Origin: Burkholderiales bacterium
Lineage (GTDB): Bacteria > Pseudomonadota > Gammaproteobacteria > Burkholderiales > UBA6910
Length of the DNA stretch: 43,321 bases
Assembly (NCBI GenBank): GCA_026005015.1
Contig: BPKG01000007.1
Location: 1-43,321 of the forward strand
Reading direction: 5' to 3'
The position numbers and the translations under genes are program-made. The notes beneath the pieces are model-generated. The model was not told the DNA's origin. It saw only the letters and a list, made by a program, of their open reading frames with translations, and did not search any database. Positions 7,617-16,164 of the stretch are shown one piece after another; position 1 is the stretch's first letter, and each line of letters starts with the position of its first letter.

Positions 7617-8483
7617 CTAAGACCGTTTCGCCAATAAACGCCGGGCGATCATTAGGGCGAGCCGCTGCAGGGGGTTGCGGTTGCCGAACGGGCGCCAGGT
7701 GTGGACCACCCGGTTGCGGTAGGCGTCGAACTGCATGCCGCGGGGCGCGGCGAGCACGGGCCCCCGGCCCAGGAGGATCTTGAGCGCCTCGGTGGCGGCG
7801 ATGCCGGCGCAAAGCTGGCAGGCCATGGCGGTGGAGGGGCCCCGCCCCGCCGCCAGGTCCACGGCGACGGGCTCCACCAGATAGGCCCGATGGAGCATGG
7901 CTGGCGCCAGCCCGATGAGAAAGCGAAGCGCCATTTCCTCCTCGGAACAACCCTTCCAGCGGAAATACTCCTCGAACGTCATTCCCCCGGGCAGGAAGTT
8001 GAGCAGCGCCGCCCCCATCCCCAGGGGCGCCACGGTGACGGCCGGGATCCGGCGCCTCGCGCACTCGGCGAACACCAGGCGTCGCGCCTCGAAGGCGAAG
8101 AAGTCCAGCCCGTCCACATAGAGATCCACCTCCCGCAGGAATTCGCCCACGTTGTCCCGGGTGACCCCATCGGGAAGCGTCCGGATGTCCACCTCCGGGT
8201 TGATGTCCCGGGCGAGGCTCGAGAGCACCTCCAGCTTGGCCCGGCCGACGGTGCTCACCCCGGCGCCGAGCTGGCGGTTGAAGTTGACGGGCTCGAAGAC
8301 ATCCCTCTCTGCCAGGCTGAAGCGGCCGATCCCCAGCCGCGCCAGGGTGACGAGATGGACGCCCCCCACCCCTCCGAGGCCGGCGATGGCGACCCGGCAG
8401 CCCCGCAGCCGCGCCTGCTCGGCCGCGGTCACCCAGCCGATGTTGCGGGAGAAAGTCTGCTGATAGTCGAATGTCAAGCGCAA
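7617..8483 (-). CDS. ThiF/MoeB-family adenylyltransferase (E1-like)
   Basis: A 288-residue protein with the nucleotide-binding glycine loop GLGGVGG (about 36-42) and the E1 active-site block DVFEPVNFNRQ followed by GRAKLEVL. These carry the Asp, Asn, Arg-Gln and Lys that bind ATP in ThiF, MoeB and E1 enzymes. It should adenylate the C-terminus of a partner protein or peptide. MoeB-type enzymes usually have two CxxC pairs for zinc; here only one (CQLC, near 225) is present, so zinc is probably absent. No ubiquitin-like or ThiS/MoaD-like partner is encoded nearby. The start ATG at 8483 is followed at once by family-like sequence (FDYQQTFSRNIGWVT). The gene lies between the PEP-CTERM gene and the EPS operon; its substrate is unknown. 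Confidence 0.8.
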   Translation of the reverse strand: MRLTFDYQQTFSRNIGWVTAAEQARLRGCRVAIAGLGGVGGVHLVTLARLGIGRFSLAERDVFEPVNFNRQLGAGVSTVGRAKLEVLSSLARDINPEVDIRTLPDGVTRDNVGEFLREVDLYVDGLDFFAFEARRLVFAECARRRIPAVTVAPLGMGAALLNFLPGGMTFEEYFRWKGCSEEEMALRFLIGLAPAMLHRAYLVEPVAVDLAAGRGPSTAMACQLCAGIAATEALKILLGRGPVLAAPRGMQFDAYRNRVVHTWRPFGNRNPLQRLALMIARRLLAKRS

Positions 8484-8677
8484 AATTTAAATGAATGTTA
8501 CTTTTTCTTGGGCCCCTTGGCAGACGGCGGCGCTTCGCCTAAGCTCGGAAACGCACGCACAGGCTTTCTCCCCGGCCGCCGCGGCTTGCGGGCGTGACAG
8601 GGTGGATCAGGAAAGATCCGTCCGGGCTAAAATAGCGGCGTAATCCGTCCACTGCAACCATTAACAAGAGGTGGGTT

Positions 8678-9316
8678 ATGGGCTCGTTCGATCCGTCCGG
8701 CATTCTTCGCTATGGGCGCCTGCTCGGGATCACGCTGGCATGGGCCGCTTTGCTCGGCGGCTGCGCCGCCCGGTCCGACTTGCCCCCCGCGCCGGCCACG
8801 GCGGCCACGCCGGAGTACAACTACATCATCGGGCCGCTCGACACCCTCAACGTGGTGGTGTGGCGCAACCCCGACCTGTCCACCACCGTGACCGTGCGCC
8901 CGGACGGCAAGATCACCGTGCCCTTGGCGGAGGACCTGGTGGCCATCGGCAAGGACTCCACCACCCTCGCCCGGGACATCGAAAAAGCGCTTTCCAAATA
9001 CGTGCGCGATCCCGTGGTGACGGTGATGGTGACGGGCTTCATCGGCCCGTTCAGCGAGCAGATCCGGGTGATCGGCGAAGCGGCCAAGCCCCAGGTGCTG
9101 CCCTACCGCCAGAAGATGACCCTGCTCGACGTCATGATCGCCGTGGGCGGGGTCACCGAGTTCGCCGACGGCAACCGGGCCATCATCCTGCGCACCTCGG
9201 AAGGGAACAAGCAGTATAGCGTGCGCCTGAACGATCTGCTGAAGGACGGGGACGTGTCCGCCAACGTGGAAGTGAAGCCGGGCGACGTGCTGGTCATTCC
9301 CCAGAGCTGGTTCTGA
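8678..9316 (+). CDS. XrtA-associated polysaccharide export lipoprotein (Wza-like)
   Basis: A 212-residue outer-membrane or periplasmic lipoprotein of the Poly_export family (TIGR03027 by recognition). The N-terminus is a lipoprotein signal with lipobox LLGGC (Cys near 28). Poly_export follows (YNYIIGPLDTLNVVVWRNPDLS) and then SLBB-type sequence (IRVIGEAAKPQVLPYR, MTLLDVMIAVGGVTEFADG). It would form the export pore through which the EPS leaves the cell, together with the chain-length protein encoded next. The start ATG has AGAGGTG 5-6 nt upstream. This is the first gene of the long plus-strand operon; the region before it (8484-8677) contains a TAAAAT box at 8628 but no good -35. Confidence 0.92.
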   Translation: MGSFDPSGILRYGRLLGITLAWAALLGGCAARSDLPPAPATAATPEYNYIIGPLDTLNVVVWRNPDLSTTVTVRPDGKITVPLAEDLVAIGKDSTTLARDIEKALSKYVRDPVVTVMVTGFIGPFSEQIRVIGEAAKPQVLPYRQKMTLLDVMIAVGGVTEFADGNRAIILRTSEGNKQYSVRLNDLLKDGDVSANVEVKPGDVLVIPQSWF

Positions 9317-9406
9317 GGGGAGAGGGCGTTTTTTCAGCAGCTTGCTAGCCGCCTGGGGCGGACCCCGTAGCGTCGCGCAGCCCGCCGCAAGGCATCGGAG
9401 AAGACG

Positions 9407-10975
9407 GTGGAACATCTGGTCAAGCAGCTTCGTGACATGGCCCGCGGCATGTGGCACCGCCGCTGGTACGGACTGGCGGTGGCGTGGCTGGTGGGCGCCG
9501 TGGGCGCGCTCGTCGTCTATTCGATCCCGGACCGGTACGAGGCTTCGGCCCGGGTCTACGTGGACACCGATTCGGTGCTGCGGCCCCTCATGACGGGCAT
9601 CGCCGTGCAGCGCAATCTGGCGGAGGAGCTCTCCATCCTGAGCCGGATCCTCATTAGCCGGCCCAACGTGGAGAAGCTGGTGCGCATGACCGACAGCGAC
9701 CTGGGAATCAAGTCGCCCCAGGAGCGGGAAAAGCTGATCGACCGGATGATGAACAGCCTGCAGATCCGGGCCGCCCGCCGAGAGGACAATCTCTACACCA
9801 TCTCCTACCGGGACACCAACCCGGAGCAGGCCAAGCGGGTAGTCCAGGCGCTCCTTTCCATCTTCCTGGAATCCAGCCTGGGGAACAAGCGCAGCGACGC
9901 GGAGCAGGCGGAGAAGTTCATCAACGAGCAGATCGCGATCTACGAAAAGCGCCTGCAGGACGCAGAGAACCGGCTCAAGGAGTTTCGCCTCAAGTACATG
10001 GGACTGGGCGCGGGCGGCGACCGGGACTACATCAGCCAGCTCACCGCCTTGAGCGAGGAGCTGGCCCGGGCCCGGGTGGAGCTGCGCGCGGCCGAGGAAT
10101 CCCGGGACGCCCTCAAGCGGGAGCTCGCCGGCGAAGAACCGGTGTTCCTGCCCGATGCGGGAGCCGCCGCGCCCGCGGAGACGGGCGCGGTGCCCGAGAT
10201 CGACGCGCGCCTGGCCACCCTGAAGCAAGCCCTGGACGAGCTGCTGCGCCGGTACACGGACCGGCACCCGGACGTGCAGAACACCCGGCGCATCATCGCC
10301 GAGCTGGAAAAGGAGAGGAAAGAGATCCTCGAGGCGCGGCGCGCGAGCGGAGGGGGCCCTACGACGATGGGCTCGGCCGACCGCAACCCCGTCTACCAGC
10401 AGATCAAGGTGTCCCTCGCGGCGGCCGAGGCCAACGTGGCGGCCCTGCGCGCCCGGGTCGCCAACTACGAGGCGCGCTACCGGCAGCTCCAGGAAAGGCA
10501 GGCCCTCATCCCCCAGATGGAGGCGGAGCTGGCGCGCCTGAACCGGGACTATGAAGTGGAAAAACGCGCCTACGAAAACCTGGTGGCCCGGCGGGAGCAG
10601 GCCGCCATGTCCAAGGAGCTCCAGGGCTCGGGCGGAATCGGGGAATTCCGGGTCATCGACCCACCCCGGGCCGAATCGAAGCCCGTGGCGCCGAACCGGT
10701 CCCTGCTGCTGCCCGTCGTTTTCGCCGGCTCCCTCGGCGCGGGCCTCTTGGCGAGCTTCCTGGTGAGCCAGCTCTTCCCCACGTTCCACGACAGCCGCAC
10801 GCTGCGGGAGGTCACCCGGCGGCCGGTGCTCGGTACCATTTCCCTACTGCCGAGCCCGGCCCTCACCCGCCAGCGCCGGCGCCGCATCGGGGCCTTCGCC
10901 GCCGGGCTCGCCGGGCTGGTGGCCTGCTATGCCGTGGGCATCCTGTTCGCCTTGACCAAAACCCCTCTGCTGTGA
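9407..10975 (+). CDS. XrtA-associated polysaccharide chain-length determinant (Wzc/GNVR type)
   Basis: A 522-residue polysaccharide co-polymerase (TIGR03007 by recognition). It has a Wzz domain with one membrane segment near 20-40 (LAVAWLVGAVGALVVYSI). Long coiled-coil regions (about 160-250 and 330-400) carry heptads such as YEKRLQDAENRLKEFRLKYM, and a second membrane pair (LLLPVVFAGSLGAGLLASFLV and a C-terminal helix) closes the protein. It sets EPS chain length and couples polymerase to export pore. The start is GTG at 9407 with GGAG 7 nt upstream. It has no kinase domain; that activity is encoded by the next gene, as is usual in XrtA loci. Confidence 0.92.
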   Translation: MEHLVKQLRDMARGMWHRRWYGLAVAWLVGAVGALVVYSIPDRYEASARVYVDTDSVLRPLMTGIAVQRNLAEELSILSRILISRPNVEKLVRMTDSDLGIKSPQEREKLIDRMMNSLQIRAARREDNLYTISYRDTNPEQAKRVVQALLSIFLESSLGNKRSDAEQAEKFINEQIAIYEKRLQDAENRLKEFRLKYMGLGAGGDRDYISQLTALSEELARARVELRAAEESRDALKRELAGEEPVFLPDAGAAAPAETGAVPEIDARLATLKQALDELLRRYTDRHPDVQNTRRIIAELEKERKEILEARRASGGGPTTMGSADRNPVYQQIKVSLAAAEANVAALRARVANYEARYRQLQERQALIPQMEAELARLNRDYEVEKRAYENLVARREQAAMSKELQGSGGIGEFRVIDPPRAESKPVAPNRSLLLPVVFAGSLGAGLLASFLVSQLFPTFHDSRTLREVTRRPVLGTISLLPSPALTRQRRRRIGAFAAGLAGLVACYAVGILFALTKTPLL

Positions 10976-10985
10976 GGCCGCCTCC

Positions 10986-11906
10986 GTGAGTATCATCGAA
11001 CAAGCCGCCAAGCGGCTCGAACAGCTCAAGAAGTCGGGCATCCAGGTGCCCGACGGTTTGACCGGCGCCGAGCCCGCGTTGGGCTCCATGGGCCACCCGG
11101 CGCCCGACCTGGACCGGGGCGCCGGCCGCGAAGGCTTTTCCCATCCCCTGGAGGCGCCCCAGGGCCAGATCAGCCGCCGGGTGGAGATCGATCTGGGACG
11201 GATGCGGGCCGCCGGCATGGTGGTGCCCGACATGCCCCAGTCCAAGCTCTCGGACGAGTTCCGGGTCATCAAGTGGCCCCTGCTCCAGAACGCCCGGGGC
11301 GGCTCCGCCGCGCCGGTGGAGCGGGGCAACCTGATCATGGTGGCGAGCGCGGTTCCCGGGGAAGGGAAAAGCTTCGTGGCCGTGAACCTCGCCATGAGCA
11401 TGGCCATGGAACGGGACACCTACGTGCTGCTGGTGGACACGGACGTGGCCGGCCGGTCGCTGCCGGCCATTCTGGGGGTGCGGCATTCCGGTCCCGGCCT
11501 GCTGGATCTGCTGAGCAATCCCGGCCTGGATCCCTCGGAGGCGTTGTTGCGCACCAATGTGGAACGGCTGTCCCTGCTGCTGGCGGGGCGCCGGCACCCC
11601 CACGCCACCGAGCTCCTGGCGAGCGAGGCCATGCGGACCCTGCTGAACGAGGTGGCCTATCGCTACAGCGACCGCGTCATCATCTTCGACTCGCCGCCCC
11701 TGCTCGCCACTCCGGAGGCGCGGGTGCTCGCCACCTACATGGGCCAGATCGTGCTGGTGGTGGAGGCGGACCGCACCACCCACGCCACAGTGCAGCAGGC
11801 CCTGGAGACCCTGGAGCCTTGCCCGGTGGTCATGACGGTGTTGAACAAAGCATTCGAGTCGGAGGTCGGCTCCTATTACGGCTATCGCCAGCAGTTTTCG
11901 GATTGA
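10986..11906 (+). CDS. XrtA-associated tyrosine autokinase (BY-kinase)
   Basis: A 306-residue bacterial tyrosine kinase (TIGR03018 by recognition). It shows Walker A SAVPGEGKS (121-129), Walker A' VLLVDTDV (147-154) and Walker B VIIFDSPPLLA (about 232-242). The C-terminal tail has three tyrosines (GSYYGYRQQFSD), the likely autophosphorylation cluster. It would cycle between phosphorylated and free forms and control the chain-length protein encoded just upstream (10 bp gap). The N-terminal 100 residues are variable. The start is GTG at 10986. Confidence 0.93.
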   Translation: MSIIEQAAKRLEQLKKSGIQVPDGLTGAEPALGSMGHPAPDLDRGAGREGFSHPLEAPQGQISRRVEIDLGRMRAAGMVVPDMPQSKLSDEFRVIKWPLLQNARGGSAAPVERGNLIMVASAVPGEGKSFVAVNLAMSMAMERDTYVLLVDTDVAGRSLPAILGVRHSGPGLLDLLSNPGLDPSEALLRTNVERLSLLLAGRRHPHATELLASEAMRTLLNEVAYRYSDRVIIFDSPPLLATPEARVLATYMGQIVLVVEADRTTHATVQQALETLEPCPVVMTVLNKAFESEVGSYYGYRQQFSD

Positions 11907-11967
11907 CGCCCTTGCGCCGGCTTACCGCGGTCTTCGCCTCCATGTCCATCCGCAACGGGAAAGCTAT

Positions 11968-12047
11968 CGGGTGCGCTTCAGCGCAGCGCTTTTTGAGTGG
12001 TCGCCGTCCCTGGTTCGGTGCGTTTCGCTTCGCTCAATGCACCCTAC
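11968..12047. repeat. GTAGGGTGCG-type hairpin repeat
   Basis: GGGTGCGCTTCAGCGCAGCG at 11970-11989 and CGGTGCGTTTCGCTTCGCTC (from 12016) followed by AATGCACCCTAC form two imperfect hairpins. The same arrangement occurs at 24315-24393. It occupies the gap between the kinase gene and the TIGR03016 gene. Confidence 0.75.
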
Positions 12048-12142
12048 GGCCCTGGGACTGTCTCTCAAGCTGGGCACTGGCGCTTAGTCGGTGCCTTACC
12101 TTTTGGGGAAGGACAGGATGGAGGTGGGGTCTGGCGGTGAGC

Positions 12143-12300
12143 ATGAAAACCCATCCCCACCCCAACCCTCCCCTTGAAGGGGAGGGAGTTCATCCCCACC
12201 CCAACCCGCCCACGGCCCGGCAGGCAGGCCGGGCCGGCTCCGCGGGCGCAGAGCTGTGCTCTGCGAAACCCCCGCTCCGCCCCCTTGAAGGGGAGGGGGA
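12143..12300 (+). repeat. Composite palindromic repeat, copy 1
   Basis: This begins ATGAAAACCCATCCCCACCC, continues with the palindrome CCTCCCCTTGAAGGGGAGG (within 12166-12186), a GGCAGGCAGGCCGGGCCGGC block, and a second half-palindrome near 12279-12299. The same order of blocks recurs at 26385 and 39025. The plus-strand frame is open throughout and runs into the TIGR03016 gene. Confidence 0.9.
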
Positions 12301-13861
12301 GGGCTCTCCTTCCCGAGGAGGAGGGGTAGCTTTCCAGTGGCTTGTTAGCCATTGTGGCGGGCTCGTACTGGGCGCGGCGCTCGGCCTCCTCGCGGCCGCC
12401 GCCCACGGCGCCGACTGGAGGCTGGAAAGCGGGGTGTCGGCGCGGGCAACCTACACCGACAACGTGAACCTTGCTCCCAGCGGTCGGGAGGAGGGCGACC
12501 TCTACACCGAAGTGCGGCCCCGCATCGGTATCCGGGGAGAGGGGGGGCGGCTCAAGCTTTCCGCCGACTACTCTCCCCGGCTGCTGTATTACGTGAATCA
12601 GACCTCCCGCAGCCGCATCGCCCACGAGCTCGCCTCCTCCGCCAAGCTGGAGGCCATCGAGAACTTTTTTTTCATCGACGCCAACGCCGACATCTCCCAG
12701 GAGTTCGTCTCCCCTTTCGGCCCCCAGCCCGGGGACGTGGGCCTCGACACCGATAATCGCATCGAGACCCGCAGGCTGCGGGTTTCGCCCTATATCCAGG
12801 GCCGGACGGTGGGCAACATCGACTACCTCGGCCGCTACGAGACCACGTGGACCGACACCGATCGGGAGAGCCTCGCCAACGCCCGGCGCACCAAGTGGCT
12901 GGGGCGCCTCTCGGCGCCAACCCGGCGTATCGGCTGGAGCGCCGAGGCGTTTCGCGAGGAGACCAAGTTCGAAGACCAGCAAACGTTTACCAACAACCTG
13001 GGACGCCTGATCGTCACCTACCAGGTCGTTCCCACCTTCCGCGTAGAAGCCCGGGGCGGCTACGAGCAGAACGATTTCGGGCTCACCGATCAGGAGGGCG
13101 CCATCTACGGCGCCGGCCTCGATTGGCGCCCGACCCCCCGAACGGCGGTGAACGGCTTCTGGGAGGAGCGCTTCTTCGGCAGCTCTTTCGGGGCCAACCT
13201 CACCCACCGCACCCGGCTCACCGCATGGCGGCTCTCGGCCTCCCGCGATATCAGCGACTTCCCCCAGGAACTCTTCACCCTGCAGCCCGGCTTCACGCCG
13301 CTGCTTTTGGACGCCATCTTCGCCGCACGCATCCCGGACCCGGTGGAGCGCTTCAACGCCGTGGTCCAGTTCCTGCAGGAGAACCAGATTCCTCTTTTCC
13401 TCAATACGCCGTTGCGCTTTTTCACCCAGCGGATCTTCCTGCGGGAGCGCTACGAGGCCTCCGCCGCCATCAACGGAGCGCGTAACACCGTTGTCTTTTC
13501 GGTCTTCTATAGTGACAACGAGCCGGTCTCCACGACCAATGCGACCTTGCCTCCGGAACTCCTGTTGGTGGACCAGCCGTTCACCCAGACCGGGGCGTCG
13601 ATTTCCTACACCCTGCGGCTGACCCGCTTGAGTAACGTGAACCTGCTGCTCTCCCACACCCGCACCAAGCGCGAGCAAACCCTTGCGGGCAGCCGCCCCG
13701 ATTCCGAGCAGGACAGCGTGCGGCTCACCTATTCCACCCAGCTCGCCCCCAAAACCCGGGGGTTGGCCGGCGCCCGGTACCAGCAGTTCGACTCCGACGA
13801 TCCCCTGTTCAACAACTACAACGAGGTCGCGGTATTCGTCGGCCTCGACCACCGCTTCTGA
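12143..13861 (+). CDS. TIGR03016-type XrtA/PEP-CTERM outer-membrane protein, 5' end altered by repeat
   Basis: The conserved protein starts with a signal peptide core (VLGAALGLLAAAAHGADWR, cleavage after HGA). A beta-barrel of about 480 residues follows: ATYTDNVNLAPSG, then many amphipathic strands, ending AVFVGLDHRF with a terminal Phe. It matches the PEP-CTERM system outer-membrane protein family TIGR03016 in sequence and operon position. In-frame ATG, GTG and TTG codons are missing just before the signal peptide. The nearest starts are ATG 12143 and GTG 12137, inside or at the edge of the composite repeat. Either the repeat-encoded leader of about 65 residues (Pro- and Gly-rich) is translated, or the natural start was lost on insertion. 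The open frame extends upstream to 11273 but overlaps the kinase gene there. The family is likely; expression of an exported product is uncertain. Confidence 0.8.
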   Translation: MKTHPHPNPPLEGEGVHPHPNPPTARQAGRAGSAGAELCSAKPPLRPLEGEGEGSPSRGGGVAFQWLVSHCGGLVLGAALGLLAAAAHGADWRLESGVSARATYTDNVNLAPSGREEGDLYTEVRPRIGIRGEGGRLKLSADYSPRLLYYVNQTSRSRIAHELASSAKLEAIENFFFIDANADISQEFVSPFGPQPGDVGLDTDNRIETRRLRVSPYIQGRTVGNIDYLGRYETTWTDTDRESLANARRTKWLGRLSAPTRRIGWSAEAFREETKFEDQQTFTNNLGRLIVTYQVVPTFRVEARGGYEQNDFGLTDQEGAIYGAGLDWRPTPRTAVNGFWEERFFGSSFGANLTHRTRLTAWRLSASRDISDFPQELFTLQPGFTPLLLDAIFAARIPDPVERFNAVVQFLQENQIPLFLNTPLRFFTQRIFLRERYEASAAINGARNTVVFSVFYSDNEPVSTTNATLPPELLLVDQPFTQTGASISYTLRLTRLSNVNLLLSHTRTKREQTLAGSRPDSEQDSVRLTYSTQLAPKTRGLAGARYQQFDSDDPLFNNYNEVAVFVGLDHRF

Positions 13862-13864
13862 GCC

Positions 13865-14998
13865 ATGTACGAAGCCTTCTACGGGCTGAAAGGCAAGCCC
13901 TTCCAGCTCAACCCGGACCCCGCTTTCCTCTACGCGAGCCGCGGCCACAAGAGCGCACTCGCCTATCTCAAATACGGCATGTACCAGGGGGAAGGCTTCA
14001 TCGTCATCACCGGCGAGATCGGCACGGGCAAGACCACCCTGATCCGCAGCCTCCTGGAGCAGCTCGACCGGCAGAAAGTGGTGGCGGCCCAGCTCGTGAG
14101 CACCCAGCTCGACGCGGAAAACCTGCTGCGGGCAGTGGCCACCGCCTTCGGCATCCCGGTGAAGGCGCCCCACAAGGCGGAGCTGCTGGCCGAGATCGAG
14201 GCCTACCTCACCGCCCTGGTGCCGCGGCACAAGCGGGCCTTGCTGATCGTGGACGAGGCCCAGAACTTGAGCCCCCGGGCGGTGGAGGAGCTGCGCATGC
14301 TGTCCAACTTTCAGCTCGGTAACCACGCCCTGCTGCAAAGCGTGCTGGTGGGGCAACCCGAGCTGCGGGAAGTGATGCGCAGCGCCCGCATGAAGCAGTT
14401 GCGCCAGCGGGTGATCGCCTCCTACCACCTGGGTCCCATGGACCGCCAGGAAACCCAGGGTTACATCGAGCACCGCCTGGCGCGGGTGGGATGGGTAGGC
14501 GATCCCCAGTTCGACGCCGAGGCCATGGACGAGATCTACGGCGCCACCGGCGGCGTTCCCCGGCGCATCAACACCCTGTGCAACCGCCTGCTCCTCGCTG
14601 GCTATCTGGCGGAAAAGCACGTCTTCCGCGGGGAGGACGTGCGCGCGGTGACCGCGGAGATGAAGGACGAGGGCGGCCTGGACCTGGCCGTGTCCCAGGA
14701 CGAGGGCGCCCCGGCGCCAGCCGAGCAGGGGGCCACCAGGGAGCGGGCGGCCCCTAAAGCGGCGGCCGGGGCAGGACAGGGGAGCCCGGCCGACAGCCTC
14801 GGGCCCGGGGAAGGCCTGGAGCTAGCCGGCGGCCTGGGCAGCTCCGAAGGCATGGACCCGGTGAGCCTGCAGCAACGGCTGCTGCGGCTGGAGCGGGCCA
14901 TGTTCACGGTGCTGGACCTGTTGAGCGAGCTGGTGCGCAAGGAAAGTTCCGGCGCGCCGGGGGCGAAGCCCGCAGCCAGGCAGAGGGAGCGGGGCTGA
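13865..14998 (+). CDS. XrtA-associated ATPase (ExeA/GspA-like, TIGR03015)
   Basis: A 377-residue AAA-type ATPase. It opens with MYEAFYGLKGKPFQLNPDP, the signature start of this family. Walker A is GEIGTGKTT (near 56-64) and Walker B LLIVDEAQN (near 124-132). An arginine-rich sensor region (RINTLCNRLLLAGYL) closes the AAA domain near 250. The last 110 residues are a low-complexity linker and a short coiled coil (LQQRLLRLERAMFTVLDLL). The role in EPS assembly is unproven; ExeA relatives help place export machinery through the cell wall. The gene follows the previous one by 3 bp and its TGA overlaps the ATG of wecB (TGATG), so translation is coupled. Confidence 0.92.
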   Translation: MYEAFYGLKGKPFQLNPDPAFLYASRGHKSALAYLKYGMYQGEGFIVITGEIGTGKTTLIRSLLEQLDRQKVVAAQLVSTQLDAENLLRAVATAFGIPVKAPHKAELLAEIEAYLTALVPRHKRALLIVDEAQNLSPRAVEELRMLSNFQLGNHALLQSVLVGQPELREVMRSARMKQLRQRVIASYHLGPMDRQETQGYIEHRLARVGWVGDPQFDAEAMDEIYGATGGVPRRINTLCNRLLLAGYLAEKHVFRGEDVRAVTAEMKDEGGLDLAVSQDEGAPAPAEQGATRERAAPKAAAGAGQGSPADSLGPGEGLELAGGLGSSEGMDPVSLQQRLLRLERAMFTVLDLLSELVRKESSGAPGAKPAARQRERG

Positions 14999-16164
14999 TG
15001 GGCGCTGCGGACGGCAAGCAGGGACCCATCCTGTGCGTGGTGGGGGCGCGCCCCAATTACATGAAGATGGCGCCTCTGCTCGGCGCTTTTTCCGCCCGGG
15101 GGGATCTGCCCGGCGCAGTGCTGGTGCACACGGGACAGCACTACGACTGGCTCATGAACGACCAGTTGTTCCGCGACCTGGGGCTGCCGCCCCCCGACGT
15201 GAACCTGGAGGTGGGCTCGGGCAGCCACGCGCTGCAGACCGCGGAAATCATGCGCCGCTTCGAGCCGGTGGTGGACAACTACGCACCGAGCTGCGTGGTG
15301 GTGGTGGGTGACGTCAACTCTACCCTGGCCTGCAGCCTGGTGGCGGTGAAAAAGGGGGTGCCCGTGGTCCACGTGGAGGCGGGCTTGCGCAGCTTCGACC
15401 GCACCATGCCGGAGGAGATCAACCGGCTCCTGACCGATCAGCTCGCCGAGGTGCTCTACACCACCGAGCCCGCGGCGGCGGAGAACCTGGCCCGGGAAGG
15501 TGTGGAGCCAGAGAAGATCCACTTCGTGGGCAACGTCATGATCGATTCCCTGCTGTGCCATCTGCCCCATGCAGTGCCAGCAGCGTCCACCTTGGGCAAG
15601 GCCGGCTTTTCCATCGACGAGCGGGGCTTCGGGCTGGTCACTTTGCACCGTCCCTCCAACGTGGACGAGCCCGAAGCGCTGGCCGAGACGGTAGAGATCC
15701 TGAAGGCGGTAAGCGAGCGCTTGCCCCTGGTTTGGCCCGTTCATCCGCGCACCCGCGCCAACCTGGAGCGCTTCGGCCTCGCTGCCCGCTTCGCCACCCC
15801 CTCCATCGCCCTGCTCCCCCCGGCGGGTTACCTGGAGATGCTGGGCCTCTTGGGCGCAGCCCGGGTGGTGCTCACCGATTCCGGCGGGGTACAGGAGGAG
15901 ACCACCGCCCTGTCGATTCCTTGCCTGACCCTACGGGACAACACCGAGCGTCCCATCACGGTGGAGCAGGGCACCAACACTCTGGTGGGCCGCAACCGGG
16001 AGCGGATCCTCTCCTTGGTGGAGGCCATCTTGGCCGGGCGGGGAAAGAAGGGACGACGGCCCGAAGGCTGGGACGGCCACGCCGCGGAGCGCATCGCCGC
16101 CCATCTCGCCGGGTGGCTCGCCCGCCGGCCGGCTGAAGGGCCCTTGACCCGGGTTTCGCCATGA
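14998..16164 (+). CDS. wecB: UDP-N-acetylglucosamine 2-epimerase (non-hydrolysing)
   Basis: A 388-residue WecB/MnaA-type enzyme that interconverts UDP-GlcNAc and UDP-ManNAc in the cytoplasm and so supplies a HexNAc donor. Recognisable motifs are VVGARPNYMKMAPLL at the N-terminus, VHTGQHYD (about 41-48), VVVGDVNSTLA (about 100-110), HVEAGLRSFDRTMPEEINR (about 124-142), VTLHRPSNVD (about 215-224), TDSGGVQEE (about 293-301) and LRDNTERPIT (about 312-321). The length is normal for the family. It overlaps the ATPase gene by one base and the deacetylase gene by 4 bp. Confidence 0.95.
   Translation: MGAADGKQGPILCVVGARPNYMKMAPLLGAFSARGDLPGAVLVHTGQHYDWLMNDQLFRDLGLPPPDVNLEVGSGSHALQTAEIMRRFEPVVDNYAPSCVVVVGDVNSTLACSLVAVKKGVPVVHVEAGLRSFDRTMPEEINRLLTDQLAEVLYTTEPAAAENLAREGVEPEKIHFVGNVMIDSLLCHLPHAVPAASTLGKAGFSIDERGFGLVTLHRPSNVDEPEALAETVEILKAVSERLPLVWPVHPRTRANLERFGLAARFATPSIALLPPAGYLEMLGLLGAARVVLTDSGGVQEETTALSIPCLTLRDNTERPITVEQGTNTLVGRNRERILSLVEAILAGRGKKGRRPEGWDGHAAERIAAHLAGWLARRPAEGPLTRVSP

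Noticed and set aside
8584-8633. Sigma-70 promoter before the EPS operon (TAAAAT at 8628)
   Set aside because: No -35-like hexamer occurs 16-19 bp upstream (GATCAG, GGATCA, TGGATC); left unannotated.
11273-12142. Upstream extension of the TIGR03016 frame into the kinase gene
   Set aside because: It overlaps well-supported kinase sequence and then the hairpin repeat; no part before 12143 resembles the family.
12065-14620. Minus-strand open frame of 851 codons opposite the TIGR03016 and ATPase genes
   Set aside because: The genes on the plus strand show clear family motifs; the antisense translation has no domain-like pattern and is a GC artefact. Similar long antisense frames at 8627-10789, 15828-18152 and 2037-3302 were dropped for the same reason.
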